DNA from: Polyangiaceae bacterium
GTDB lineage: Bacteria; Myxococcota_A; Polyangia; Polyangiales; Polyangiaceae
Assembly: GCA_020633235.1 (NCBI GenBank)
Contig: JACKEA010000007.1
Coordinates: forward strand, 496,001-560,000
Reading direction: 5' to 3'
Length of the DNA stretch: 64,000 nt
Position 1 is the stretch's first letter. Every line of letters starts with the position of its first letter. The notes below the pieces were generated by a model. That model worked only from the letters and a program-made list of their open reading frames with translations. It did no database searches and was not told the origin of the DNA. This document shows positions 25,020 to 33,373 of the stretch, one piece after another. Made by a program: the position numbers and the translations under genes.

Positions 25020-26573
25020 ATGGACGATGCGCTGAGCTCGAGAACGCGCCTGTACGTGGGCGTCCTGGCGGGCGTTGCCGGTTTTCTCCATCTGCTCCTG
25101 GTGTTCGTCGGGCTGCGTGTGGGGCACCTTTCGCTGGCCGAAGCGCTGTTTGGCCCGGGAGCAGTGCGCCGCGGGGCGCTGGTCGTGGGCAGCACGGCGC
25201 TGTTTTTGTGGCTTGGCCGTGGGCGGCGTAGCCGAAGTGCGCTGTTGTGGGTGGACGTCGCTGCCATCGCCCTGGTCGCGGGCAGCGCGGTGCTGGACGC
25301 CCTGAATCGAGGACCGGCGCAGCGCCCGGAGCTGGCATCGCTGCTCCTGGTGGCGCTGGCCCTGTGCGCCCGCGCGGCGTTGGTGCCCAGCACCGGGGCC
25401 CGCACGTTCGTCGTTGGCCTGGTGGGGCTCTTGCCGCTTCTGCTGATCTCGCGGTCGCTCTACCACGGCTTTGCTCGCACCATGTCCACGGTTGCGGTGG
25501 TTGGCTTCGGTCTGGCCTTGCTGGCCGTCACGGCAACCACCAGCCACGTGATCTATCGTCTGCGTCGCCGCGTGCTGGGCGCTCGAGAGCTGGGCGCCTA
25601 TCGCCTGGGCGCAAAGCTGGGCGAGGGCGGCATGGGCACGGTGTACGAGGCGTATCATGCGCTGCTGAGCCGTCGCACCGCCCTCAAGCTCGTCCGCGCT
25701 TCGGAGCACGACGAGCAACAGCTGCGTCGGGAAGCAGAGCTCACCAGCCAACTCTCGCACCCCAACACCGTCGCTCTGTACGACTACGGTCAGACCAGCG
25801 ACGGCATCTTCTACTACGTGATGGAGCTGGTGGATGGCGTCACGCTGCGAGAGCTCGTGGATCAGCATGGCCCGCTCCCCGCGGGGCGTGTGCTCTCGCT
25901 GCTCACGCAGGTCAGCGCATCCCTGGCTCAGGCTCACTCGCGCGGGCTGGTTCACCGCGACATCAAGCCCACCAACGTGATGGTGTGCCGCGTGGAAGGC
26001 TATCCGGACTGCGTGAAGGTGCTCGACTTCGGCTTGGCGCTGCAAGTGCATGGCACCGCGGACGCCGCGCGCGCTGCAGGAACTCCGGAGTACATGGCAC
26101 CCGAGGCGTCCTACCATCCCGAACGCGTGGGTCCTGCTACGGACGTCTACGCCGTCGGCGTGCTCGGCTACTTCTTGCTCACGAGCAACGTGCCGTTCAC
26201 GGCGAGCACGCTTCAAGAGCTGGCGTGGGCGCATTTTTCTCAGCCGCCGTTGCCTCCATCGCTGACCTCGGCTCACTCGGTCCCCCGCGATCTAGAAGCC
26301 GTGTTGCTCCGCTGCCTGGCGAAGGATCCAAAGGACCGCTACGCGAACGGCGGCGAGCTGCACGAAGCGCTCTCGCAGTGCAGCGCCTCGGAGTGGTCTC
26401 GGGAAGCTGCCGAGACGTGGTGGAGCAGCCAGCCGCCGGTGCCCGAGAAGTCGTCCACACGCGACGTGGCCGTCACCGTGCCGGAGGGTCTCGTCACTCA
26501 GCAGATCCCGAGCTCACGTCTCGCTCGAGCTCACGAGAACCCCTCGCGCGAGCCGGTCATCGCCCGCATCTGA
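25020..26573 (+). CDS. Membrane Ser/Thr protein kinase, N-terminal TM domain
   Basis: A 517-aa kinase in which a six- or seven-TM N-terminal domain (about 10-180) precedes a Hanks-type kinase (about 195-460). Catalytic motifs are complete: LGEGGMGTVYEAY glycine loop, TALKLV (ATP Lys), HRDIKPTNVMV, LDFGLA, GTPEYMAPEA, and the CLAKDPKDRYANGGEL helix. An unstructured tail follows. In most bacterial STPKs the TM segment follows the kinase domain, so TM-first order is notable. AT-rich AAATATTCTAA at 24977-24987 may include a -10 element (TATTCT 24980-24985). Stand-alone gene ending near a degenerate repeat arm. Confidence 0.92.
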   Translation: MDDALSSRTRLYVGVLAGVAGFLHLLLVFVGLRVGHLSLAEALFGPGAVRRGALVVGSTALFLWLGRGRRSRSALLWVDVAAIALVAGSAVLDALNRGPAQRPELASLLLVALALCARAALVPSTGARTFVVGLVGLLPLLLISRSLYHGFARTMSTVAVVGFGLALLAVTATTSHVIYRLRRRVLGARELGAYRLGAKLGEGGMGTVYEAYHALLSRRTALKLVRASEHDEQQLRREAELTSQLSHPNTVALYDYGQTSDGIFYYVMELVDGVTLRELVDQHGPLPAGRVLSLLTQVSASLAQAHSRGLVHRDIKPTNVMVCRVEGYPDCVKVLDFGLALQVHGTADAARAAGTPEYMAPEASYHPERVGPATDVYAVGVLGYFLLTSNVPFTASTLQELAWAHFSQPPLPPSLTSAHSVPRDLEAVLLRCLAKDPKDRYANGGELHEALSQCSASEWSREAAETWWSSQPPVPEKSSTRDVAVTVPEGLVTQQIPSSRLARAHENPSREPVIARI

Positions 26574-26577
26574 CTCA

Positions 26578-26597
26578 TGTTGGTGAGACGCGGAACC
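26578..26597. repeat. Degenerate palindromic-repeat arm
   Basis: TGTTGGTGAGACGCGGAACC differs from the family consensus mainly at the central TCCGGC. It lies 5 bp after the kinase stop in the 78-bp convergent gap. A weak second hairpin, GCAGGGTTTCGCCCTG, follows at about 26621-26636 and may serve as the terminator. Confidence 0.4.
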
Positions 26598-26651
26598 TCG
26601 CTGTGCATCAACTACTACTTGCAGGGTTTCGCCCTGTCGAACTGACGGCGC

Positions 26652-27722
26652 TCACGGATCGCAGTACGTGTGCTGCGGAACGGCGCACGTCGTGCAGTTC
26701 TGATCGTTCAGGTCACACGCGTCGCACTGCCAGATCGCGTCTGGGGCAAAGTCGTGGGAGATGCTTCCGGCGCACTTGAACTTGCGCCCGAGATCGGTGC
26801 TGGTTCCGCTGACTTCGATCTGATTGCCGGGCGACGTGTGCACCGTCACCGCCGCGTTCCACGGCTTGGAGCCGGCGCCCTGGGTGATCTGCGTCTGGTA
26901 GTCGCACGCGGTGGGGTCGGCGCCCAGGCAGATCGAAAAAGGCGCGCTGTCGATCTTCTGACACGTGAAGGGATTCATCGTGAGGCTCATGGAGCGCAGC
27001 ACCAAGGTGCAGTTGACACCGCTCGGTACGCAGCAGCTCGTCTCGAAGTTGCCGCCCGCGCACGTCATGCTGTTCGGGGCGAAGGTGGTTCCGTCGGCGC
27101 AGCGCGGCCCGTTGTCCGTGGCGGTGTGACACGTTCCTCCCTGCGACGTGCATTGCGGCGTGTCGGGACAGAATCCGGGAGACGCCGGCGGATCCTTCAG
27201 GAACTCGTTCGCGTAGCACTCGTTCCGGGCGTTCATGCCGGACTGGGTGCACACCGGATCCAGAGTGTCGGGGCATTGGGGCGTGTCGTTCACGATCGCG
27301 CATTTCGAGTCCACGCACTCGGCGTGCCCGGGCATCGACGGGCACGCGATGATGATCTGGCCGTCCAGGGTGTCCTTGCAGTCCATCGCGGTCCACTGGT
27401 CCGCCAGGGACTGGAGCTCGCCCGCAGCACTCGGATCGAACACCGCGGCGGAGTTGCACAGACCATCGGTGTTCAGCGGTACCAGGGGTGGGTCGATCCG
27501 CGCGCAGGTGCTGCCGGGCCCGCAGCTCGTCCGGGCGTCGATCCAGCTCTTCATCGCTGCCTTGAGCGCCTCGCAGCTCTGACCCCCAGCCCCTCCGCTG
27601 CCGGCCGCGCCCGCCGAGCCGCCGGTTCCCGCCGAGCCGCCGGATCCCGGATCGTCGGCGTTCGTGCTGCCACAGCCTGCGAGCAAGACCCCCAACGCGA
27701 ACAGCACGGAGCGACTGGTCAT
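26652..27722 (-). CDS. Cys-rich lipoprotein with Kazal-like module
   Basis: A 356-aa lipoprotein (MTSRSVLFALGVLLAGC, lipobox LAGC) with a Gly/Ser/Ala linker (GSAGTGGSAGAAGSGGAGG) and more than 20 Cys. The stretch CAIVNDTPQCPDTLDPVC followed by MNARNECYANEF matches the Kazal/follistatin spacing (PVC...N.C...), often protease-inhibitory. Downstream Cys-rich regions (TCHTATDNGPRC, CAGGNFETSCC, CDACDLNDQNCTTC) are not assigned. The start is set by the lipoprotein signal. It is divergent from the HTH regulator with a 92-bp gap. Confidence 0.72.
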   Translation of the reverse strand: MTSRSVLFALGVLLAGCGSTNADDPGSGGSAGTGGSAGAAGSGGAGGQSCEALKAAMKSWIDARTSCGPGSTCARIDPPLVPLNTDGLCNSAAVFDPSAAGELQSLADQWTAMDCKDTLDGQIIIACPSMPGHAECVDSKCAIVNDTPQCPDTLDPVCTQSGMNARNECYANEFLKDPPASPGFCPDTPQCTSQGGTCHTATDNGPRCADGTTFAPNSMTCAGGNFETSCCVPSGVNCTLVLRSMSLTMNPFTCQKIDSAPFSICLGADPTACDYQTQITQGAGSKPWNAAVTVHTSPGNQIEVSGTSTDLGRKFKCAGSISHDFAPDAIWQCDACDLNDQNCTTCAVPQHTYCDP

Positions 27723-27814
27723 GCTCACAGCATGAGTCCCAGCATCGGCTGCCTCAACCCGGTTTTGCACGTTTGTGCCGCCGGATATGCGCAGGCGTGT
27801 GCATAATTGGCAGA

Positions 27815-28786
27815 GTGGATCACGACCTCCTGGCTAGGGAGCTGCTGGGCGCGGTGTGCGGCAGGCGTTCGCGTCGACTGCTGGCCAAGAAGCTCGGTTA
27901 CCGGACCAACGTTCTCAACCGCTGGGAGAGCGGAGAACGCGCTCCGTCCATCTCGGAGCTCTTCCGCCTGGCCAAGCTCGTGGGCATCGATCTGATCGCC
28001 GTGTGCGCGGCTTTCGATACCTCCGCCTTCTCCGCGGGAGAGCAGCGTCTGCGGCAGGGCGACGTGAGCGAGTTCTTGCGAGTCCTGGCAGGAACGCAGT
28101 CGATCACGACGCTCGCCGAAGGAGCGGGACTCAGTCGCTTCGTGGTTTCACGCATTCTCGCGGGCATCACCGAGCCGAAGGTGGGCGTCTTCCTGAAGCT
28201 CCTGGACGTCGCCACCGGCCGCGCGCTGGACTGGATCGCCGGCTTCGTCGATCCGCCCAAGTTGCCCTCGGCACAGGAGGAGTGGGCGCGACTCACGGCC
28301 TATCGCCGCCTCGCCTACGATCACCCTGCGAGCGAAGCCGTCCTGGCACTTTTGGAGCTACGAGAACAAGCGGGGCTGTCCGCACATCGCCCTGGTTGGA
28401 TCGCCTCGCGCCTGAGCATCACTCTCAACGAAGAAGAGGAGACGCTGCAAGCCTTGTCCACGGCGGGGCTCATCGTGTGGAAGCGCAACCGCTGGCGCGT
28501 GAACGACGACCAGCGCTTCGTCGATACGCGATCGGATCCCGCGGCCTTTGCCCGACTCAAGCAGTTCTGGGCACAGAAGGCCGCGGAGCAGCTGGAGGCG
28601 CGGGGCGGAAACCTGTGTGCCTACGTGGTGTTCTCCGCCACCCAGGCGGACGTGGAGGCGATCTCGAACATCAACCTGGAAGCGTTCCGAGACGTTCGGC
28701 GAGTGGTTCGGGACTCCAAGCCCGCCCAGCGCGCCGTGCTGCTCACCGTGCAGCTCACGGCGCTGGACGGAAAGCCGGTGCTGTGA
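27815..28786 (+). CDS. HTH regulator of the TIGR02147/DUF4423 type
   Basis: A 323-aa probable transcriptional regulator. Residues about 1-60 form an XRE-like HTH (LAKKLGYRTNVLNRWESGERAPS), residues about 80-145 a second HTH-like repeat (LAEGAGLSRFVVSRILAGITEPKVG), and the C-terminal 180 residues resemble DUF4423, with ASRLSITLNEEEETLQALSTAGL and the end block AVLLTVQLTAL. This family is expanded in Myxococcota and Fibrobacteres and its ligands are unknown. GTG 27815 is preferred; the in-frame extension to 27773 gives a Cys/Arg-rich stretch unlike the family. A -10-like CATAAT lies at 27802-27807, very close to the start. Confidence 0.78.
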   Translation: MDHDLLARELLGAVCGRRSRRLLAKKLGYRTNVLNRWESGERAPSISELFRLAKLVGIDLIAVCAAFDTSAFSAGEQRLRQGDVSEFLRVLAGTQSITTLAEGAGLSRFVVSRILAGITEPKVGVFLKLLDVATGRALDWIAGFVDPPKLPSAQEEWARLTAYRRLAYDHPASEAVLALLELREQAGLSAHRPGWIASRLSITLNEEEETLQALSTAGLIVWKRNRWRVNDDQRFVDTRSDPAAFARLKQFWAQKAAEQLEARGGNLCAYVVFSATQADVEAISNINLEAFRDVRRVVRDSKPAQRAVLLTVQLTALDGKPVL

Positions 28787-28803
28787 CGAGCAGCGTAGCC
28801 TGC

Positions 28804-29331
28804 TCAGTCCGAAGCCATTTGAAATCTGGCAGTCGATACCAGCGTGTCGCCGAGCTTGATCTCGACACGGTACTTCCCCTCGGGCCAGCCGGCAGTCGGC
28901 TTGCTGAGCTGGGTATGCACCACGTAGTTCTTCACGCCGAAATCCGGCAGATCCGCCACCTTCTTCTCCAGGGTGGCGATGACCGTGTTCGGTTTGGCAG
29001 CTTTGCCAACGTCTTCTGCGATCCACAGCATCTTGAACACGTCGCCGTTCTTCGGAATGGTCGCCGTCTTGTAAGAGACATGCACCACGGGAGCATCGAG
29101 TGGGAACTGCTCCGTGGCGCCGACGCAAGCGTCGTCTTTGATCTCCTTGCAGACGAACGTGCCCAACTTCTCGGCTGCGATGTCCGGCGAGCTGGTTGGC
29201 GCGGCTGCCGCAGGCTGCGCGCTCGCCGACGCCGGCGCGCCAGTGGGTTTGTCGCCCCCCTTGCACGCCAGCAGTGCGAGGAGCACGAGGGCCACGGAGA
29301 GGGGTGCTGCGTGTGCCGGAGATTTCGCCAT
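28804..29331 (-). CDS. Lipoprotein, unknown function
   Basis: A 175-aa lipoprotein: MAKSPAHAAPLSVALVLLALLAC with lipobox LLAC, a 25-residue Ala/Pro/Ser linker, then a domain of about 115 residues (TFVCKEIKDDACVG onward) predicted mostly beta (VVHVSYKTATI, YRVEIKLGDTLVSTARFQM). Similar small periplasmic domains are common in Polyangiales but I cannot name a family. It converges on the HTH regulator with only 17 bp between stops, and it lies 53 bp downstream of the GT2 gene. Confidence 0.65.
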   Translation of the reverse strand: MAKSPAHAAPLSVALVLLALLACKGGDKPTGAPASASAQPAAAAPTSSPDIAAEKLGTFVCKEIKDDACVGATEQFPLDAPVVHVSYKTATIPKNGDVFKMLWIAEDVGKAAKPNTVIATLEKKVADLPDFGVKNYVVHTQLSKPTAGWPEGKYRVEIKLGDTLVSTARFQMASD

Positions 29332-29384
29332 GTCGCCCACAGTACCCGTGCAAGCAGCTCCCACCAACGAAATCTCGAGGCGGC

Positions 29385-30515
29385 TCAGCGTCGCCCGGCG
29401 GGCGCGTACACCAAGGTGCCCGCGCCGAGCCGGACCTTGTGCCCGCGCCACACGACGTGGCGCTTGAGCGGCGCGCGGAGCCACACCGTGAGCAAGACCA
29501 GCTCGCGCACGGGGGACAGGAGCGCCGCGACCCAGGCGCGACGCCAGCCGCGAAGTGCCACCCAGCCGCCCACGTCCCGCAGGGCGAGCAGCAGCACGCA
29601 CCAGGTGAGGGCCGCGGGACCCATCACTGCCCAGGCGGCGGGCAGCATCGCCAGCGGGCTGGTGACGATTTCCGATAGCTGCGCCCAGGGACGGAGCCGC
29701 GAGCGCAGCATGGCCCAGCGGAGCTGGCGACGGATGAACGCCGCCACGCTCATGTTGCGCGTCACGTTCTCGAGCACCGTGGGTGCGATGCGGACCTCCA
29801 GACCCGCGTGCTGGAACATCTTGCCGATCACGAAGTCTTCGGCGAGCACGTTCTTCACCCGCTCGAAGCCGCCCAGGCCCTCGAACTGAGCACGCGACAG
29901 CAACATGCTCTTGCCCACTACCAACGCGTCGCCGAGCAGAGTGGGCAGCGACGCGCCGGACGCGCAAAAGCCGTTGAGCTGGACGTTTTCGAGCGCCGAG
30001 CCCAGGCCGTCTTCCCCCGTACCCGCGAACAGGTTCGTCACCAGACCGGTGCGCTCGTCTGCGAGGCGGGTGGCGACCATCTCCGAGACGTAGTGAGCGG
30101 GCGCGCGTACGTTGCTGTCGCTCACCAGCAGCATATCGTTGGAGGCGTGCGGCAGCATGCCCAAGATGTTGTCCACCTTGGGGTTGATGGCGTCCGCGCC
30201 CGTGTGCACCACCAGTCGCGCCGGCACCTCCGGATGCCGGGCGATCAACGCCTCCACCAGCGCCACCGCGGGGTCGTCGGGATTCTGCACTCCAAAGAGA
30301 AGCTCGTAGCTCGGGTAGTCCTGATTGAAGAACGTCTCCAGGTTTTCTTCCAGGCCAGGATCGGCGCCACACAGCGGCTTGAGCACGGTCACGGGCGGCA
30401 GCTCGCTCGGCTTCGGTGCTCGCGTGGTGCGCGAGGTGGCGCGGATGACGGCAACGATGCCCAACACGATCCAGGCGGAGCACAGGCCCATCAGCACGAA
30501 CGCGAAACCGGTCAT
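29385..30515 (-). CDS. GT2 glycosyltransferase, ceramide-glucosyltransferase-like
   Basis: A 376-aa membrane glycosyltransferase. An N-terminal TM (FAFVLMGLCSAWIVLGIVAVI), then a GT-A domain with VTVLKPLCGADPGLEENL, VSDSNVRAP (metal motif DSN), the acceptor Asp motif LAEDFVIG and (R)RQLRWA (Q/RxxRW), and C-terminal TM helices (LAMLPAAWAVMGPAALTWCVLLLAL). The motif order D1-D2-D3-Q/RxxRW is that of ceramide glucosyltransferase and hopanoid HpnI. It likely transfers a sugar from a nucleotide sugar to a lipid acceptor. It overlaps the GtrA gene by 4 bp (ATGA), so the two form a unit. Confidence 0.82.
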   Translation of the reverse strand: MTGFAFVLMGLCSAWIVLGIVAVIRATSRTTRAPKPSELPPVTVLKPLCGADPGLEENLETFFNQDYPSYELLFGVQNPDDPAVALVEALIARHPEVPARLVVHTGADAINPKVDNILGMLPHASNDMLLVSDSNVRAPAHYVSEMVATRLADERTGLVTNLFAGTGEDGLGSALENVQLNGFCASGASLPTLLGDALVVGKSMLLSRAQFEGLGGFERVKNVLAEDFVIGKMFQHAGLEVRIAPTVLENVTRNMSVAAFIRRQLRWAMLRSRLRPWAQLSEIVTSPLAMLPAAWAVMGPAALTWCVLLLALRDVGGWVALRGWRRAWVAALLSPVRELVLLTVWLRAPLKRHVVWRGHKVRLGAGTLVYAPAGRR

Positions 30516-30931
30516 GACGTCGTCTCCTCGAGCTGGGGTTTGAAGATCTTCGACCACAAGGGCAGGCAGACCGCGTAGTAGACGACCGCCGTGGTCACGA
30601 GCCGTACCGCCAGGTACGGCAACTGCGTGTGCGAAACGATGAAGTCGAAGAGCATCAAGTTGGCGACGAAGCCCAACGCTTCCACGCCCAGGAACTGAGT
30701 GCCTTGTCGGAGCCACGCGTTCGAGCGATCTCCGAACGCGAACAGCTTGTTGCCGAAGAACTGAACGGCGATCCCGAGGCTGAGCGCTGGGATGCTCGCA
30801 GCGCGCACGGGAACACCCAGTCCGCTCACCAACAGAGCGAGCACGCCGAGGTCGACGAGGGTGGCGACGATGCCGACCCCCGCGCTGCGCAGCAGCACCA
30901 GTAGGCCCTGGAGAAAGGTGGGTTTGACCAT
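30512..30931 (-). CDS. GtrA-like membrane protein
   Basis: A 139-aa integral membrane protein of the GtrA/DPMS3 family with four predicted TM helices. Family marks: LRSAGVGIVATLVDLGVLALL at the N-terminus and the central QFFGNKLFAFGDRS. GtrA proteins assist the flipping or retention of polyprenyl-phosphate sugars. ATG 30931 is chosen (GAGGGG just upstream); an in-frame GTG at 30961 is possible. The neighbouring GT2 enzyme makes a glycolipid system plausible. Confidence 0.82.
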   Translation of the reverse strand: MVKPTFLQGLLVLLRSAGVGIVATLVDLGVLALLVSGLGVPVRAASIPALSLGIAVQFFGNKLFAFGDRSNAWLRQGTQFLGVEALGFVANLMLFDFIVSHTQLPYLAVRLVTTAVVYYAVCLPLWSKIFKPQLEETTS

Positions 30932-31148
30932 CACCCCCTCGCGTAGCCAGCTCCATGCCACGATCTGAGCCCAGTAATTTCAGTCAGTTAGGCCCCGGTG
31001 CATCCTGCAGGTGGCGCGAACGCCGCTTCCCAATTGGTTGAACCAGTTCGCAGTCGGGAAATGTGGGGAACAACGCGCAGGCTCCGTAAGGGCGTGGCGT
31101 GTCGTGGCTCGGTAACGTGACGAGGCATGTCGGTCGAAACAACCGTGA

Positions 31149-32444
31149 AGCGTCTCGCTCTTCACCATCGGTACGGACGACAGCTTGCCGTACAAGGGCG
31201 CAGATCAGCATCGCGTCGAGAGCTCGAAGCACGTTCGCTTCATGCGCTGCGCCATTCTCGGGGACGTTGCGCGCAGCACGGCTGCCCTCGACGTCGCGCC
31301 CAAGTCGGGCGTCTACACCCTCGTGAATCAGGGAGGCGGAACCACCTTCGGCAACGCGAACGAATCGGACGACATCGAATGGCGGCAGTGCGTCTTCATG
31401 GGTTCGAGCAAAGCCGTGTTTGGCCACCGAGCGGGGCGATCGGACGACATTCGCATCGATGGCTGCGTGTCTGCCCAGAACTTCGGTGACTTCATCCAGT
31501 TCGTCGGGGAGGGACAGACCGACAACTGGACCATCAAGGACACCTACGCGATGGCCAAGGGGCGGGCGTCGGCGGCCGACCACCGTGACTTCATTCAGTT
31601 CGAGAAGGTCCTGACCCCCCACTCCCACGCCAACTGGTCGATCGAAGGAAACTGGATTCAATCGCGGGACGCCTGGGGCGACGATCGCTACCTCGCCAAG
31701 CAGGGGCTTTGGGGCAACGCCAACCTGGGCGCCATGAAGGACACCGCCGTCGACAACCTGTTCGCCATACCGGGCAAGGCGATGCAAGGTCACTGGAAGG
31801 ACGTCACCTTCGAGTTCAACACCATCATTCCACCGATCGACAGCTTGGGGGCCGACTCGAACGACCAGAACGGCGTCCGTCCGAACACCTGGGATCCGGC
31901 CTTCATCGTTCCGGCGAATGACGACGCCACGCTGGCCGCGGACGAGAACATCATCGTTTCCCACGCCAACGGCTTCGACAACGGCTTTGCGGGGCCGAAC
32001 GGCCTCGTCATCTGGCAGAACGGCTTCTGGCAGTTCTCCCACGCCAACAAGGGGCCGCCGGACTGGTCACTGTTGGGCAAGTACCTGGAGAACTACGCCG
32101 GCGCTCCGACAAAACCCGTGAGCGTGGACTACACCAACAGCGGCACCGCAGCGAACAACGGCAAGTACCAACTTTCGCCCCGCGAGTCCTCGGATGCCGT
32201 CGGAGTGCCCGACGTAGGTGTCGAGCAGTTCAAGCCCAAGGCAGGTACACGGATGCATTGGGCCGACCCCGACCCCACCGGCTGTTACAAGCTCTTCGAG
32301 CGCGTGTTCGACACCACGAACCACGACAACCCCACGGACTGGGGTTGGCCAACGGCCGTCGCCTTCCACATCTACTACGATCCCAACAACGCCGCGGGCG
32401 GGGCATCGGGTAATTACGACAGCTTCGATGCGAACGGCGACTGA
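31149..32444 (+). pseudogene. 5'-truncated right-handed beta-helix protein gene
   Basis: Open frame of about 430 codons with no plausible start. It is open back to a TGA at 31146-31148, and the only early start codon is a TTG at 31185 without a Shine-Dalgarno sequence or signal peptide. The protein looks like the C-terminal part of a parallel beta-helix (pectate-lyase-like) surface protein: successive turns such as DIEWRQCVFMGSSKAVFGH, DIRIDGCVSAQNFGDFIQF and NWTIKDTYAMAKG, then a capping domain ending PNNAAGGASGNYDSFDANGD. The 5' part is missing, and the upstream 187 bp show no matching code. It may be a truncated remnant or a frameshifted gene. Stop codon abuts the convergent sigma gene's stop (TGATCA). 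Confidence 0.6.
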
Positions 32445-33299
32445 TCAATCCTCGCGAAACAGTCGTGAGAGCGTCACGTGGAGCTGGCTCTGGATCAACC
32501 GCATGACGCTTTCCAAGTCGGAGCGGGGGAGCTGCAATTCTGCCAGCAGAAGTCGTCGTGTCTCCGAGAGCAGCTGCTCTCGCGCTCGACTGACGCGGCG
32601 CGCGGCCGTGGCTCGATGTATCCCCCGGCTTGCCGCGATCGCGTCGATGTTGGCGCGCTTGGAGTAGTAGGCCGAAAGCACGTTGCGTTCCTCTGGGCTC
32701 AGGCTCGTGGCGGCACGTTCGAAGGCGGCCCGAAACTGCTCCCGGTAGAGCTCCTTCAGGTACGCGAGCTCGGGGCTGTCCACCCGATCCTGGAGCGGCG
32801 CCGCCGGCTCCACGTCTGCGGTCAGCTGCTCGCGTCCTCGGGCGCGCTTCAAGTTCAACCACGTGCGCGTCGCCATCACGCTGAGCCAACCCTCGAGCTC
32901 TCCGCCGCCCACGTAGCCTGCGAGCTTGGAGTCTTGCGGATCGAACAGCTTGCCTTCCAGGGCGAACGAGAGCTCGTCGGCGTCCGGGCCGTCCCCGCGC
33001 GCCACGACTCGCGCAACGATGGGCCGTAAGCGCTCCGAAAGCTCCGTCAACGCGGATGTGTCCCCGCGCAGCGCCAGAAACGCCAGCGCCAGGTCCGGCC
33101 ACGCCAAGCCGCGCACGTGCGTCAACGGCTCGACGTCCAGGGGCCATCGCGCGGCGACGTGATCCGCAAAGGCGCCTCCGTGCTCGGCGATTCCGGGATG
33201 CCGCGCCGAAAGCTCGCTCCACGCCAGCGCCAGGGCGCGTTCGAGCTCCGCGTCGTGCCCTTTCGACAGACGGGTGGACAAGGTCGTCACGAAGCTCAC
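32445..33299 (-). CDS. Sigma-70-family factor, Myxococcales-specific (gmx1-like)
   Basis: A 284-aa protein of the sigma-70-like family known from Myxococcales (TIGR03001-type, as I recall it). Region 2-like LAGYVGGGELEGWLSVMATRTWLNLKR and region 4 LSPEERNVLSAYYSKRANIDAIAASRGIHRATAARRVSRAREQLL with a clear HTH are visible. The start is uncertain: GTG 33299 (SFVTTLSTRL...) is chosen, while ATG 33350 adds 17 mostly basic residues and would leave only 23 bp to the divergent kinase start. The divergent kinase carries an anti-sigma-like zinc finger, so the two probably form a signalling pair. Confidence 0.82.
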   Translation of the reverse strand: MSFVTTLSTRLSKGHDAELERALALAWSELSARHPGIAEHGGAFADHVAARWPLDVEPLTHVRGLAWPDLALAFLALRGDTSALTELSERLRPIVARVVARGDGPDADELSFALEGKLFDPQDSKLAGYVGGGELEGWLSVMATRTWLNLKRARGREQLTADVEPAAPLQDRVDSPELAYLKELYREQFRAAFERAATSLSPEERNVLSAYYSKRANIDAIAASRGIHRATAARRVSRAREQLLSETRRLLLAELQLPRSDLESVMRLIQSQLHVTLSRLFRED

Positions 33300-33373
33300 G
33301 CGACGTAGTTTCGCCAAATGCCGGCGCGCGTCGACCTCGAAGCACTTCATGGGTATCGTTCGGGCGTCTCGCC

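Noticed and set aside
22869..26573. A 1,234-codon plus-strand open frame overlapping the membrane phosphatase and TerB genes
   Set aside because: Arg/Gly/Ala/His-rich shadow in its first 700 codons, typical of high-GC alternative frames. Only the part from 25020, the kinase gene, is real.
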